A stretch of 64,000 nt of DNA, taken from Pelobates cultripes. Its lineage: Eukaryota; Chordata; Amphibia; Anura; Pelobatidae. The notes under the pieces were generated by a model. The model saw nothing but the letters and a program-made list of their open reading frames with translations. It made no database searches and was not told where the DNA came from. Shown in pieces: positions 46,401-59,185 of the stretch (position 1 is its first letter; every line of letters begins with the position of its first letter). Where the stretch lies: assembly GCA_933207985.1 (NCBI GenBank), contig OW240921.1:24570991-24634990 (forward strand), given 5' to 3'. The translations under genes were made by a program, and so were the position numbers.

Positions 46401-49400
46401 GGAAGTTGTAGTTCCACACTTAGCACTATGTTTGACTGGATTCGATGAAAGAAACTGCTGTCCAAGCTGAAACTGTAGCAGATTTTTGCCTGCTATAATT
46501 TCCATTCCTAGTCCTTGTGAGTGGCTCTATCAGAATATACTGCAGCTCACAGCGGTTTTATAGGTTGGTTGGGATGGATGTCATAGAAGCACAGAGAATC
46601 CTTGGCATCAGTGACGTAGGTTGTGCAGGCCTCATTTCCACATATACACTGTGTCTTTAACACTTAAATGCCACAGCGTCACAATGCCAGAGGCAGCTAC
46701 CAAGTGTTGCTATGTCAGTAACCCAACCATCCATATGATGGCTATCACAAGGATTCAGAGGAACAGCAGGCATATATACATATGTATATTTCAGTGTGTG
46801 TTACATGATGTGTGTGGCAGGGCCCATACCGCATTATATGACATTGTACGGATACGTTTTGATTCTGTCAGTGTGTGTGCCTGTGTTAAATGTCCAATGC
46901 AGATGTAACGGTGTGCTTATTGCTGAATTGTCTGCATGTTGTATTGTGTCTGAGGGAGTATGTTACAAGGTTTGCATGGCAACACTTGTCTGTGGAAGGG
47001 TATGTGACATTGTTTTGTTTTTGTTTTTTTAGTTAAACTCTGAATGGTACATTGAAAACCGAATTGCTAAATTTATTTTAAAAATCTGATTTGGAGAAAA
47101 TCACAACCTAGCTATTTTAGCCTCGATTTGTCTTTCAGTAAACCACCTTGTAGTGTTTATTGAATAAATCCTTTGTGTAAGAGCATGTTTGTGTGACATT
47201 CTGTATCTGCATGTTTGTCACAATGTGTTTGCAACATTGTCAATGTCGCTGTCTCTCTCTATTGTCTGTCCTTCCTTGTGTCTTTGTGTCCTGGTCTGTT
47301 CTTCTTTCATTGGTGCGTGTGAGTCTCCCTGTGTTTCTGTTTCATTGTGTGTCATGCTTGTGACTCACTGCTATCTATAGCACAAATAAACAATTACACA
47401 GATAGTACAACTGCAGGGTCCTGAACCAGCCAATCACAAATGGCTATGGTCACCGTGGGAACAGCATGTGTAGGCGGAGCTTTTAAAGAGCAAGCACAGG
47501 CTGATGTGTAGACTCCAGCTAAGCCTGCCAGATTGTGTACACAGGAGAGTCATGTACTGCTTGTGTGTGTGTTTATTTTAATGTGTTTACTTAGAGAAGG
47601 AAAATTATATATCATTGTTATGTTTTTTGTATTTTCTATGGGTTACATCTTCAGTAAACATAATTCTTTGTATTGCATTAAGTTATAGAAACTAAATATA
47701 AAATATAAATAATAAATTAACAAAAAGGGTGAGCGAAAAGCACAGGCGCTGCATAAAATCATAATATAACAATTAGATTCATGATGGTAAGCCTTTGGCA
47801 CTCCAGCTGTTTAGGACCATTGTCACAGAGGGATACATAGAATTAATGAGTACACTGTATGTGGACACCCCAAAACATCATATGTTGACCCTGTACCCTA
47901 TGAATGCAGCACCATTCACAAGAGCTGTGTTATTCATGGATTTGGTTATTGTATTTTCTAAACTGACTTTTTTTTTTTTTTAATTTTCAGACAGAATAGC
48001 TAGACTTAAAATTATCATTAGTCACCACTTGGCTTTCTGTCTTGAATTTTGAAATTTGATTTCCAGTTCTCCATAATTCACGGTTTAGTGAATTAACCCT
48101 TCAGTGATTTTGAATATGCCATTTTCAGTGCTTTTCTTTAATAGTGAATCTTTGATATCTTTATTTTCTAAGAAGATCGTTACTGAATGGCCTATAATTA
48201 GCTACAGAGCCTTTTATGTTTCTAGATTGTAAGCGTGTTGGCAGTGCCCTTTCTCGAAGTACTGTATCAAGCGCTTCATAAATTGACTCCATTAAAAACA
48301 GATGTTAATAATTACTAAGAGTGTCTGTAAAAGCTTTGTGCAGCCTCCAGACACGCAAAGATGTAATCAGTCACCTACAGAGAGAGACAAAAACTCAAAT
48401 ATAGGCAGGATAAATTTGGCGAAATGCATTTTACATCTTTTAATCCATTTTATTCAACCTTTTTTTCACTTTCTTTGCCTCCCTCCCTTCCGGGTCCGCC
48501 TGTCCCTCTTATTCTAGGCACACAGCCCAGAGTTCCCACAGCAGGAGGCCCCTTACCCCTTTTTTCTTGCTGCACGTCTTAGGTTTTTCTTTGCTGTAAA
48601 GACCCTAAGATGTAACTCCCCCCTCCCGCCTGTCCTGTATTCTCCTGGGATAACCTTGTTAGAGAGGCACATTATTTGAGAGAAGGTCTGAGTTTCCACA
48701 GCTTAGGAGACGTCATTTAGAGTACCTTCCAGATGTGCAGAGGGGTATACTAACCAACATCTGGCAGCCGGCAGCATGTGGCATCTATTAGATGCACAGG
48801 GAGGAGAATATACTTTTCTGTGGGTTAGGCAGCAGAAGAGAATGGCTTAACAAGGGACATGTCATTGTGGGAATTTAATGGAACCATTATTTTGTACAAT
48901 TACGCTGTTCATACTGCAAAAGTTTAAGGTCACCCTGACCAATAACTTATTATATTTCAGAGAGAGCAGAGTGGTCTGCCCTACTCGTTGACAGTTGCAA
49001 ACAGCAACATAAACTACACTTAAGGGAAAGGGCTGGATACTGATAGCAATGGATATCTTACATAAAACAAAATGATGCATAGAAATATGGTCTTCATCTG
49101 GAGATAAGAAATTAACCTGTTTTAGAGAAGAAGACATCCTAATGCAATAGAATAGGAAACCTACATTCAGATATTCTGCTATCTTTAAATGTGGTCTAGC
49201 GTTCCACTAATGAAGTCATGGCTAATATTCTGGCTCATTCTGATGATCTCAGTAATGCCAGGATGTAATTTGTAAGAAGTAGATTTGAGGGAAAGTGGGC
49301 CAGGGTTAAGATAGTAGTGAGTCACTGATCCAGTTCTAATGTCTTTGCTGTACACAGCGGTTTGTTGCATTGAAGCAGCCCTTGGTGGGTGTTGGAGAAA

Positions 49401-51319
49401 TGCTTCCGTCTAATTGCTTAAAACCTGACTGTAAGGAGGTGGGGGTGAACATATCATATGTTCCTACTTTTCTGTCAATTCATATCTGATTCCAAAACAA
49501 ATCTATGTGCATGCATCCTGTTGAGGAGTGCAGCAAGATGTTGGGTTGTATAGTACACACTGAACATCATGCTGGTCGAAGGAAACAGTGGGATATCAAG
49601 GTGTTAGACATCACGTTTGGAGGTAGCAGGTTGTTGGGGGTTAATTGTGTCAGAGCAGGATTAACCCTAAAGTGACCCCCGCTTAGGGCCTGGGACCTAG
49701 ACAGGGGTCACGGAGCCATAATGAATTTGATTGGCTCCATTTACCATCCCCATGGAAAGAGTGAAGCAGGGACCCAAACTGGAAACATGTCTAGGGACCT
49801 GTGAAACAGCAGTCAAATGTTGAGGTCTATGGGGAAAGGGGTTGGAATATATAGACGGGAGCAGTTATTGGGGTTTGCACTCTGCCATGCTGTCTGTCAA
49901 GCAGTATTATCAAACCGTAATGTACTGAACAATGTCTTCTTTCAGACAGTGGCCGGATGGGTTTAAATATTTGTCTTCTTAAACGAGTAAAACATGCTGG
50001 CTGTACTTAACAAGATGCATGCTTAGGAATGCCATCTTACTGAGGGGAGGGGTAGACCGTATCCTCTTCCAGTAAACGTAAAGTATGTGGGCCCCCTGCC
50101 GCTGGGCCCCCGGTGACAGACATGGCTGAAGTTTATCCTTCTTAAAGATGTGTTATTATATAGCTGTCATTATAGCGCAGGCAGCTGCACTCACAGCAAA
50201 CTCCCACCCCTCTGTTTACTCACATTACATTATTCACTGTCACTGTATGCGATGATGCCAGTCATTAGCAATCTCATGCTCAGACACCATAGAGTTTAAC
50301 CCAAAAGTGTCAAAAAACTCAAGGGATTGAAATCCAGCTTGCAAGCCAAGAGCTTGCAATTCATTTGATATTGAATGGGCACAATTAATCTTTCTTTTTT
50401 TTTGCGTAAACGGAAATCACATTAAACGTAAGCCAGATTTTAAAATGTCACATGGTCGTTTTACTGTGTCCAAATTTACTACTGTCCAGTATAAATATTT
50501 ATTTTTCTCAATTTAGGTACCCGTTTCCTAATTTCTAACATAAATTCAGAGTCAAAATATTAAATGTGACATTTTTATGCTCCTCTATTTTTAAAGTTGT
50601 TATAGCATACAGAGATAAATGTCTTGATAAAAAAGGCACGGTAAGCAATACTCATTTAAAAATGGTTTGATATAAAATGATGGTCTTTCTGGTGTCCTAC
50701 CTCACCATCTGTGCTGCATCCTTAATTCTGCATTATCACTTCTCCACTATCAATCCTAATTTTGTCCAACCTGGATATTGGTTGGTTGAGTTTGCTGGGG
50801 AAAGGTTTTAGCCTGGCTCTTACGGACTATGTATTTTTTTTAGTGAAATTGACATTGATAATGTGCAAGTATTACCCAGGACATACTTGAAAACGAGAGA
50901 AATCTCAATGTATCCATCCTGGTAAAATATTTTTAAAATAAAATAAATTGTACCATGATATAAAATGCATAGCATCGTATTTATTCTCAGTGCCCTGAAT
51001 TATGCAGCCCAGATCTTGACTTCCAGAGCACCCACTGTGCCCAAGAAACCACTCCTCACTGTAAATAACAGTGGCACATTGTTGCAGTGAGCAAAATGCA
51101 TTCTATTTTCATGCTAAAAGATAGGACAACTTGCTCCACACATTTTGTGTCAAAATGTGCATTTCTGTTAAAAAAAAAAAGTCCATACAGTCGGCCCCCC
51201 CCCACACACGTGTGTATGTGTAATTCTTGATTTTTACTGTGTTTTTTCTGAGCTATAAAATATGATTGATGTTTTAGAAGTTGTATCTGGTATTAAAGAG
51301 TCCCCTATATCCGGGTACT
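46401..51319. other. 4.9 kb with no gene or defined mobile element
   Basis: AT-rich with scattered short GT and T runs. A hAT-type scrap (GCCTTTGGCACTCCAGCTGT) lies near 47,793. No coding frame with a domain. It is the longest repeat-poor stretch upstream of CIC and so a reasonable place for regulatory DNA, but nothing in the sequence proves this. Confidence 0.55.
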
Positions 51320-52545
51320 GGAGGACAGGGAGGGTGCTGCTCTTTGGTTCTCCTGCACCCCCAGCCTATTCCTTCCCATCAATCTGTGACTGAGCTCCCT
51401 CTCTCTCCCCAGTCAGCTCCATGTCGCCCCTCCTCCTCCTCCCAGCTAAACTCTCTGCCCCCCTCCTCCCAGCTAAACTCTCTGCCTCCCCTCTCTCTGT
51501 GTGTCACCCTCTGTGTGCCCCCCTCCCTCTGTGCCCCCCTACCCCCCTGTGTCTCCAGTCATGGCTCTGAGGAGGTTGTAGCAGGACAGGGTATGCATCT
51601 TTCCCCGGTCAGCTCCATGTCGTCGTCCCCTCCTCCTCCCAGCTAAACTCTCTGCCCCCCCCCCCCCAGCTGAGCTCTCTGTCATCGCCCCCTCCTCCCA
51701 GTTGGCTCTGTCCCCCTTCCTCTTCCCAGCTAAACTGTCATCGCCCCCCTCCTCCTCCCAGCTGAGCTCTGTCCCCCAGCTAAACTCTGTCATCCCCCCC
51801 TCCTCCCAGCTGAGGCTATCTGTCCCCATCCATCTTGTCTCCAGTCATGGCTCTTGGGAGATTGTAGCAGGACAGAGTATGCACCCCTCCTCCCTCTCTC
51901 TACCCCCCTGTGTCTCCAGTCCTGGCTCTGGGGAGGTTGTAGGAGGACAGGGTATGCACCTTCTCCCCTCCCTGTGTCTCCCCCTCTCCAGTCATGGCTC
52001 TGGGGAGGTTGTAGCAGGACAGGGTATGCACCTCCCACCCCTGTGCCTCCCCAGGTCTCCCCCACCCCCTGTGCCTCCCCTCCCTCCCTGTGTCTCCCCT
52101 CCCTCCTGTCTCCCCCCTCCCTCCCCTGTGTCTCCAGTCATGGCTCTGGGGTTGTATGGGACAGGGTACCTTCCGCCCCTCCCTCCATCTTCCCCCTCCC
52201 TCCCTGTGTCTCCCCCCCTCCTCTTCCTCCTCCCTCCCCCCCTCCCTCCCCTGTGTCTCCCCTCCTCCCTCTCCTCCTGTCTCCCCCTCTCCCTCCCCTC
52301 TCCTCCCTCCCCTCTCTCCCTCCCTCCTCCCTCCCTCTCTCCTCCTCCCTCCCTCTCCTCCTTCTCCTCTCCCTCTCCTCCCTTCTCCCTCTCTCCCTCA
52401 TCTCCCTCCTCTCCTCCTCCCTCCCCCGTGTCTCCAGTCATGGCTCTGGGAGGTTGTAGCAGGACAGGGTATGCACCTCCCCCCCTCAGCCCTGGCTCCC
52501 AGCTCCCTCCCCCCCTCAGCCCTGGCTCCCAGCTCCCTCCCCCCG
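51320..52545. repeat. Polypyrimidine minisatellite with a ~50-bp cassette
   Basis: The + strand is almost pure C/T over long runs (CCTCCCTCCC type, especially 52,060-52,435). A cassette reading GTCTCCAGTCATGGCTCTGG, then a GAGGTTGTAGCAGGACAGGG core and TATGCACC, interrupts the runs. It occurs near 51552, 51838, 51911, 51982, 52131 and 52430, with small differences. C-rich spacers of varying length separate the copies. Long open frames on both strands (e.g. 51702-52658 and 51992-52786) come from low complexity. The region lies directly upstream of the CIC promoter. Confidence 0.85.
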
Positions 52546-52559
52546 TCCGATGTGTCACA

Positions 52560-52880
52560 CACACTCTCACTGCACTGACTCTCCAGCCAATCCCCGCCCC
52601 AGAATCCTGTGACATCACATCATTACCAGCCCTGTCAGTCAGGGGAGTCGCGCCCTGACCAATGAGCGCGCGGCCATCGAACAGCCCGTCATTTGCATAT
52701 GACTGACATTCCAGCGGCGGCCAGTCAGCGAGCGGAGCGCGTGAGAGGCCTGATTTGCATGTGAATGACACAGCGCGGGCAGCCAATCAGGGCGCAGAGC
52801 GGTAAATGGGCATGCGTAGGGGGGGGGAGGAGGCGGGGGCGAGGCCTTGTCCCTCCTCCCCCCTCTCAGTGTCTCAGCTC
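52560..52880 (+). promoter_or_regulatory. cic: CIC-S CpG-rich proximal promoter
   Basis: CpG density rises sharply here after 50 kb of CpG-poor DNA. Visible elements are CCAAT at 52587-52591, 52659-52663 and 52783-52787, GC boxes near 52592-52600 and 52830-52840, two ATTTGCAT octamers at 52691 and 52753, and an NRF1-like GCATGCG at 52810. No TATA box is evident. It lies about 0.8-1 kb upstream of the CIC-S ATG. The start of transcription cannot be fixed from sequence but is plausibly around 52,850-52,950. Confidence 0.7.
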
Positions 52881-53643
52881 AGAGGGGGAGAGTGAATGGT
52901 TCCTGCTGATCCATGTTCCGGGCCGGAGGGGAGCGGAGGGACAGCAGCACACACTCAGTCACTCAGTCACTCAGTCAGTCAGTCAGTCAGTCAGTGAGTG
53001 AGCCCCAGAGCCCGGGCCCTGCAGCCAGCCTGGGAGTATCCTGCTCCATCCTCCCCACTGACTAGGAGCTCCCCCTGGTCTGTGCAGCCAGGAGCTGGCC
53101 ATTGCTGCTCCAGGGATCCTCCTGGCACAGTGCCCCATCCCTCCTGCCATTACAAGCATTTGTTATTGTTTTTCAGCCCTGCCCCTCGTGGTATCACAGG
53201 AGAGGGCACCCGGGGGAGTGTAACACTGCCTCTGCCAGCCTCTCACATCCAGAGAAGGCGTCACAGTCCGGCCACTCGTCCGCACCACTGGACCACCAGC
53301 TGCTCCTTTTATAGGGTATAACCCGGCACAACGCCTGGCACTACGCCGTGAACTTACCTGCAACCTACCTGTCATCGCTTGGCGTTGTCACTCAGCGCAG
53401 CCGTCTGGACGTGGTCTTTATTGTAGGATCTTGGGACAGTCTTTCAAATTTGTAGGTGACTTAACCGTTCCATTGGCATTTTTGTGGACTCCCACTTTGC
53501 CATTGCCCAGTGGGGTCAGGAGTATGACCAGGAATATTTTCTGCGGACAGTGGCAGCGCTACCCTGTGATGCCCACCGAGGTCAGGCAGTGACCGCTCGC
53601 AGGGCACTTGTATCGTCAAGAGACGGCGCCCCCAAAGATCAAC
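52881..53643 (+). promoter_or_regulatory. cic: Putative CIC-S 5' UTR
   Basis: This is inferred to be the leader between the CpG promoter and the ATG at 53644, assuming it is unspliced. It is GC-rich at first, includes the ACTC/AGTC microsatellite, and carries ATGs (e.g. 52896, 52913) that would open short upstream frames if transcription starts before them. No splice pair in it is convincing. A transcript is needed to fix the 5' end. Confidence 0.45.
52951..53001. repeat. (CAGT)n microsatellite in the presumed CIC leader
   Basis: CACTCAGT units grade into a pure CAGT run, then GTGAGTGAG. It is about 50 bp long, in the presumed 5' UTR just after the promoter. Confidence 0.85.
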
Positions 53644-53692
53644 ATGTTCTCCTCAGAGAAGCCAAGCCCTCCCCGTGCTCTTAGCATGTTTG
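53644..53692 (+). CDS. cic: CIC exon 1 (short-isoform-specific N-terminus)
   Basis: This exon encodes 16 residues (MFSSEKPSPP...LSMF) plus one base of codon 17. The ATG at 53644 is the first in frame: an in-frame TGA lies at 53590-53592 with no ATG between. The donor is G|GTTAGT at 53693. The split codon G+TT gives Val, producing MFV-WTNVEP across the junction, exactly as at the human CIC-S exon 1/2 boundary. The remaining residues differ from the human exon (MYSAHRPL...), keeping only the general M-[YF]-S start and the MF(V) end. The CIC-L first exon is a different, large exon and is not seen here. Confidence 0.88.
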
Positions 53693-56600
53693 GTTAGTGT
53701 TTTTATTTGCGAAACTTTAACAAAAAAAACAAGAGAAAAGTTTCCCCCAAAATGCATTGGCCAGCGTAAAAATGTATTAATTTTTTGTTTTTTTTCTCAG
53801 AGCAACAAATTAGAGCAAAAAACCTTACCGCTTTCATCATTAGATCCAGGTGGCGACTGCACATATGCGTCTAAATATTTTGTTTTATGCAGAGTTACCT
53901 TTGCAAATGGATTGATGCTACATTTTATAGTGTAGTCTATTTTTGTTTGAGTTGTAGAGTGCATTTCAGGATACATTGTGTTTTTTTTGTTTGTTTTTTT
54001 GGGTGGGGTGTCTTAGTGTAAAGGCTGACTTTTGTACCCTTTTTCTAATGCCATGTGTAGGTGCTGTGCGAGATCAGTACATGTGGTGCTTTAGGAGATG
54101 TGTGTTGTAAGTGTTAGGAGTACACATCTGTGATTGAGGTCATATAACCATGAGCCGTGTGTAAATGTGTGTGAGCAGTTTCAGAAGGAGGGAGTGGGAG
54201 GGATTTCGTTAATGTGCCAGTCACTTGCCACCCCCGCAACCTCCTCCCAGATACATTCTGCTCCCCGATCTGGTCCAGCCCCTGGTTGTAAATGATTTAA
54301 TAAAGTCGTGCGCTAAGTGGGGAGTCCTTCCAGCAACCCCCCACCCCCCTTTAAGCGCCATAACCACACTAAGATCTTGACAAGACCATAATGTGGATGA
54401 CTGTGTCTGTATGCTTTATAGTAAATAAATCTGATTTGGCGATAGATTTAATTTCCCACAGCAGCATGTTTGAGGAGTGATGGGTCTTGTATGTCAATAA
54501 TAATAAAAGCTAAATTTGGTATATATTATAACGTTCGGTTAGAATGGTGCTACAGGTTGTGATTTTTATTTTTTAACCCATTACTAGAGGGGCTGGAAAC
54601 AGATTCCTTTTTAATGTGTTTGAATTCTCTGGTAGCATTAGAATCAACATCCAGAAATGATCGTGTGCGATTCAAGTGGGGCAGTGTGTTTGACTGAATT
54701 TTGGGTTCTAAAGTTGCATTATTTAAGATTTATTCAATTAGCAGTTAATTGTGAATATGCCCAGGACTGATTTGCAAACGAGGTGGTTACAAAATAGTGG
54801 TACGGGCGAATTTCAGATGGGTATGGTATATTGACAAATATGCTTACTTGGCTAGATTTGTCAAATGGAAAATGGGCTGAATGCGTTCCATTTGAAACTG
54901 ATTATTGTGTGCTGCCTGGGTGATGATGGGAATTAACTGCACAAGAGTGATTTGTTTATACCGGGGTTTGACCTATAAAGGGTGCCACGGGAAAGAAGCA
55001 TGGGGCTTCACAATTTCAGTTTACCAATACTGTTGCTGGGCAAGTGGCTTAACATAAAAAGGCCACACACAGGAATGTGGATGTTGTAACATATGGTAAC
55101 CCAGTGTTTAGGTTGTCTGGATACCCAGGAAATTTACCGTACTAGAACGGCCAACAAGTCAGACTTCTACCAGTAGATCTACAACTCCTGTTGTACATCT
55201 ATTGGGGTCTGTGTTTGTCTCCATGTTATTATATATATTAAGCCAGGCTCTATAGATACATTTATATAGCATGTTTTGTTTGACTTGTATTTGACCCATT
55301 TGAGTTTAGAGTTTAATTATTTTTTTCTTAACATTTTCTTAAGTTCTTCCATCATATTGCAGGGGTTTTTGCGTGTGATTGGCGAAAGATTCCTGATAAC
55401 ACTTCATTTTGGAGCCTAATATGTCTGTGCACACATCACTAAATGCAGCCACACTGACCTCTGCACAAATAAATGCTGCATACACACCCACATTCATCCC
55501 TTCACGGATGTAAACACATGTGCACACAGACATATATTAATTGACTTCATCACAAATGCAACCCCCTTTATTTTATGTTATCTGATCCATTTCTATCCAT
55601 CATGAATATTCCTCACTTTTACAGAAAATAACCTTTTATTTAAAAAATCATCAAGATGCATCAATAAATGTATGTGTGAATACATAATCCATTCTATTCA
55701 AATACTCTCCTTGTTGGGGAAACCAACAAGGGACAAACCATGCTTACTTTTCACCTACTGAGCTGCTGCAGAATTTAGATGGGGAACTGCAAGCTTACAT
55801 GTCCAGAGATGCTCTTGGAGAACCTGTTCTTGCTGGTTCCTGAACGATTATCTTTTTGATAAGTTTATTATGACCATTTCCAAAACCCCAGATTTTGTCA
55901 TCCCTTGCTGTGTTTGGTCAACATTTGACAGCTAGAGAGATATCTAGTAAAAAGCAGAGACACTATTCTAGTGGGTCAGATTGTACCCCTGGTATGCAGT
56001 TTAGCCATATTTTTCTTTTGATATATTTATTTAGTGACAGAATGTTATGGTAATATAAATTGTACACCGATTTTAAGCAAAATTGCAACTATTTTCATAA
56101 CACCAACATATTCTGGAACGCCGTAAACGAGGCAATCCTTCAATTCTAACAAAGCACATTTGGCGTATGGGAAGAGGGTCCTGCCGAAACAAGCTTACAA
56201 ACGAACTCCCACATATCACAATTATATTTCTTTATTTTTTTCCTTGAAAAGGTGCCTCTAAAATTCTGCTTGGAAAATTCCCCTCCCCCTCCCAGAATGC
56301 TTTGCAAGATATGCAAATATATCGTTTGCATTTTTTTGCTCATCACTTTATTTTTGGCTGGGTTGGGATTTAAGTTGCCATTCACAGTCAGGAGTAGTTT
56401 TATTTTCCGTAGGGCTGTACAATGGGTAAAATTTTAATGGTGCCAAACTCATTGAGGTATGCGGGAACATGAAGTGATCGGATCCATGATCACCGTTTAC
56501 AGGATGGCCATACAGTATTGCGGTGTAGAATACCTTATTGATTAATACATTCCATAATGCAGTAATCTGATCCTTTGCATCTGCATCTCTGGAATAACAA

Positions 56601-57582
56601 GTCAACTGCAAACTATATAAATATGCATACATTCTCAATTTATATCCAAGGTCTTCTGTCTCCTTTCATTGTTGATGTAGACTAGAAACACGTATAAAAC
56701 CAGCAGCTCTGTATATAACACTACTAGGCCTGGCAGTGTTTGACGCACCATCACAGTGCTGCACTGTGTGGTGGGTAATTGGGGTAGCTGTCAGGTAGTG
56801 CTGGAGGGATAATGGTTGCGACGTGAGGATGTGGTATACCAAGGCTAGCGCCAATGAGTAATTGGAGGTTCTATCTTGTGTTGGGGCTGTTGTTCACCCC
56901 TTGTTTGTGTGTGGCCAGGGTGTTCAGGAATGTGATGGGGTAACTGAACACACCAGGTCCCGTTGTGTATACGGGTTGGAAGTGTTTTCTGTGTTGTGTT
57001 GCCATCGAGTTGTTCTATTGTAGCGGGGCTGTTGATCAGTGCTGGCATAGGTTTTGTGACGTAGTTCTTGAAGAACTCCATGGGGTTTTAATGGCTATAT
57101 GCACCAGTGACTGAGACCCCTCCTAATTCTTGGTTGTGTAAACATCCCTTGATGCACCTGGTGTGGCATAATTGAAATCTAGCAAATTAATATAATTGCA
57201 AACAAAATGTGTGTGTGTTTGGCTCTGTCCTTCCTGATGTCCATGCTGTGTCTGTGACATGTATCTGTAAATGTTTACATATATATACTGATGGCAATGC
57301 TTACACACTGTCTATATGCATGAATTTATGCTGCACAGCAGGGGTGTTTTGAACATTGTATGCTAATATAGTGTACCTTGTAAAGTGTGTTTACGTGGAG
57401 CTGTGCCCATCCCGTGTCACTGGACATTTCTGAGGTTGTTTGCAAGGTCAGGGCAATTCTGAGAAAACAGGAACTGCAACAAAGAAGCCCTTCCTGCCCC
57501 AACCTCCTTAGCTGTGCTCTCTCTGGCTCTGCTTAGAAGCAGCATGCTTTAATTACACCAATCTGTTTACCTCACTTTATAC

Positions 57583-57725
57583 CAGGGCAGTCCAACCTGC
57601 GGCCTCCCAGATGTTGCTGAACTACAACTCCCATGATTCCCTGGCTATCTGTTTAATTGAAAGAATCATGGGAGTTGTAGTTCAGCAACATCGGGGGGGG
57701 GGGGAGCTCAGGTTGGACAGGCCTG
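57583..57725. mobile_element. hAT-type fold-back MITE in CIC intron 1
   Basis: CAGGGCAGTCCAACCTG and, inverted, CAGGCCTGTCCAACCTG ends; arms contain GCTGAACTACAACTCCCATGA and its complement in part. Flanks CTTTATAC / CTTTAGAC (7 of 8). A G-run (57,694-57,704) interrupts one arm. Confidence 0.88.
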
Positions 57726-58350
57726 CTTTAGACCTTCAATGGCTGGCCTGGCCCCCAAATGTTTTGGAACGACATAACCCATAATGCTCAGCCACCTCTA
57801 AAGGGAATGCTATGAGGGAATCACTGCACCTTTTCACCCAGCTGTTAATTAATTTTTATGTATGTGCACATTCAGGTCCCTTTTATCTGGCCCCAAACAT
57901 GTTGAATAATTGCACTTTGAGTCCCTGGCATGTATGACTCTCAGAAAATGAGCAGATGAGCTTAATTCTACTTATAAAACTGACCATGCATTTATAAATG
58001 AGTAGTGATTTCCTGTAATCCATAAACTTTAAAGAGGAACTACCACTTCCTTCCCAGGATTTTTTTTAGTATTTATTAGAAATATGCATTTTTATGAGGT
58101 CTGAAACATGAGATGTAGAAATTCCCATAATAGGATTGGGTGCCTTCACCATGGCGTCTCTGTGTCATTGTTATAAATGTTGCCCTTTTCTGCCATTAAA
58201 TATAGTAAAAGAGGAGAAACGGAAGTAATGTTTCTGTTATCTTCCTTATTTGAATTGTGTGTCTTGGTTCTGCTGGGATAGAACCAGATCATGATGCCAC
58301 TTGCTAAAACTTTACAATGTAGAAATAAGGGTAAGACGAACGTTCTAGTC

Positions 58351-58458
58351 CAGGGATAGGCAACCTTCGGCACTCCAGATTTTTTGGACTACATCCCCCA
58401 TAATGCTCTTACACCCTTAATGTTGGCAAAGCATCATGGGAGGTGTAGTCCAAAACGT
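58351..58458. mobile_element. Truncated hAT-type fold-back in CIC intron 1
   Basis: CAGGGATAGGCAACCTTCGG start and internal TTTTGGACTACATCCCCCAT paired with ATGGGAGGTGTAGTCCAAAA. The outer right end is missing; CTAGTC occurs on both sides. Confidence 0.6.
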
Positions 58459-58651
58459 CTAGTCAATGATTTTGGTTTTTAGAGGAGTGTCAGTTCCACT
58501 TTAAAAATAATTAATTGGATTGGAGAATATGCTTTTTCACTATCTGATCTGTGATTTAGAAAGGCTGGATTTATTTTAATATGTAGCATACACTTTTATT
58601 TGCAAATATTTATTATTGTATTTATTTATTCATTTCCTGTTTTAAACTTAA

Positions 58652-59105
58652 AGGGACACAATAGTCAATAAAACTACTTTAGCTTATTGAGGCCGTTTTG
58701 GTATATAGCTCATGCCCCTGCAGTCTCACGGCTCAATATATTGCCATTTCTTAGTTAAATCACTTTGTTTAAGCAGCCCTAGTCACACCTCCCATGAAAA
58801 GAGAGCTCTAATGTTTAAACTTCCTTACTTGCACAGTATGTTCAATTTAGAATTGATCTCCTGCACTGTTAATAGCATGTTGTAGCCTCCTATGTGTGAT
58901 TAAAGTTTAATTTAAAGTGTTAAGAGTAAAGTAAGTTAATATCTGAAAATGAAAGCATTTTTTTTCATGCAGGCTGTGAGAGTCACAGCCAGGGGAGGTG
59001 TGGCTAGGTCTGCATAAACAGAAGCAAAAGTGATTTTACTCCTTAATGGCTATTGAGTATTGAGCAAGACTGTGGGGACATGATCTATAGATCAACATTG
59101 CTTTG
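58652..59105 (+). mobile_element. Family C T2-like MITE in CIC intron 1
   Basis: TTAA at 58648-58651, AGGGACACAATAGTC start, CATGCAGGCTGTGAGAGTC and GGGGAGGTGTGGCTAGG inside. Same order as 31886-34113 without insertions. The right terminus has been lost near 59,105. Confidence 0.8.
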
Positions 59106-59185
59106 TCTAAAAATAAATTAACAAATCTCCTGAGAGTTCCTTGGTTACTAGGAGGAAGTGGCTGAAAGGAACGCATACCTCTTAA

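Noticed and set aside
51702..52786. 318- and 264-codon frames (proline/serine/leucine-rich on +, Gly/Glu/Arg-rich on -)
   Set aside because: Product of the homopyrimidine minisatellite; low complexity and no domain.
53484..53684. 66-codon frame overlapping the CIC-S start, a possible upstream ORF
   Set aside because: It begins with GTG and has no in-frame ATG, so it is not a credible eukaryotic uORF.
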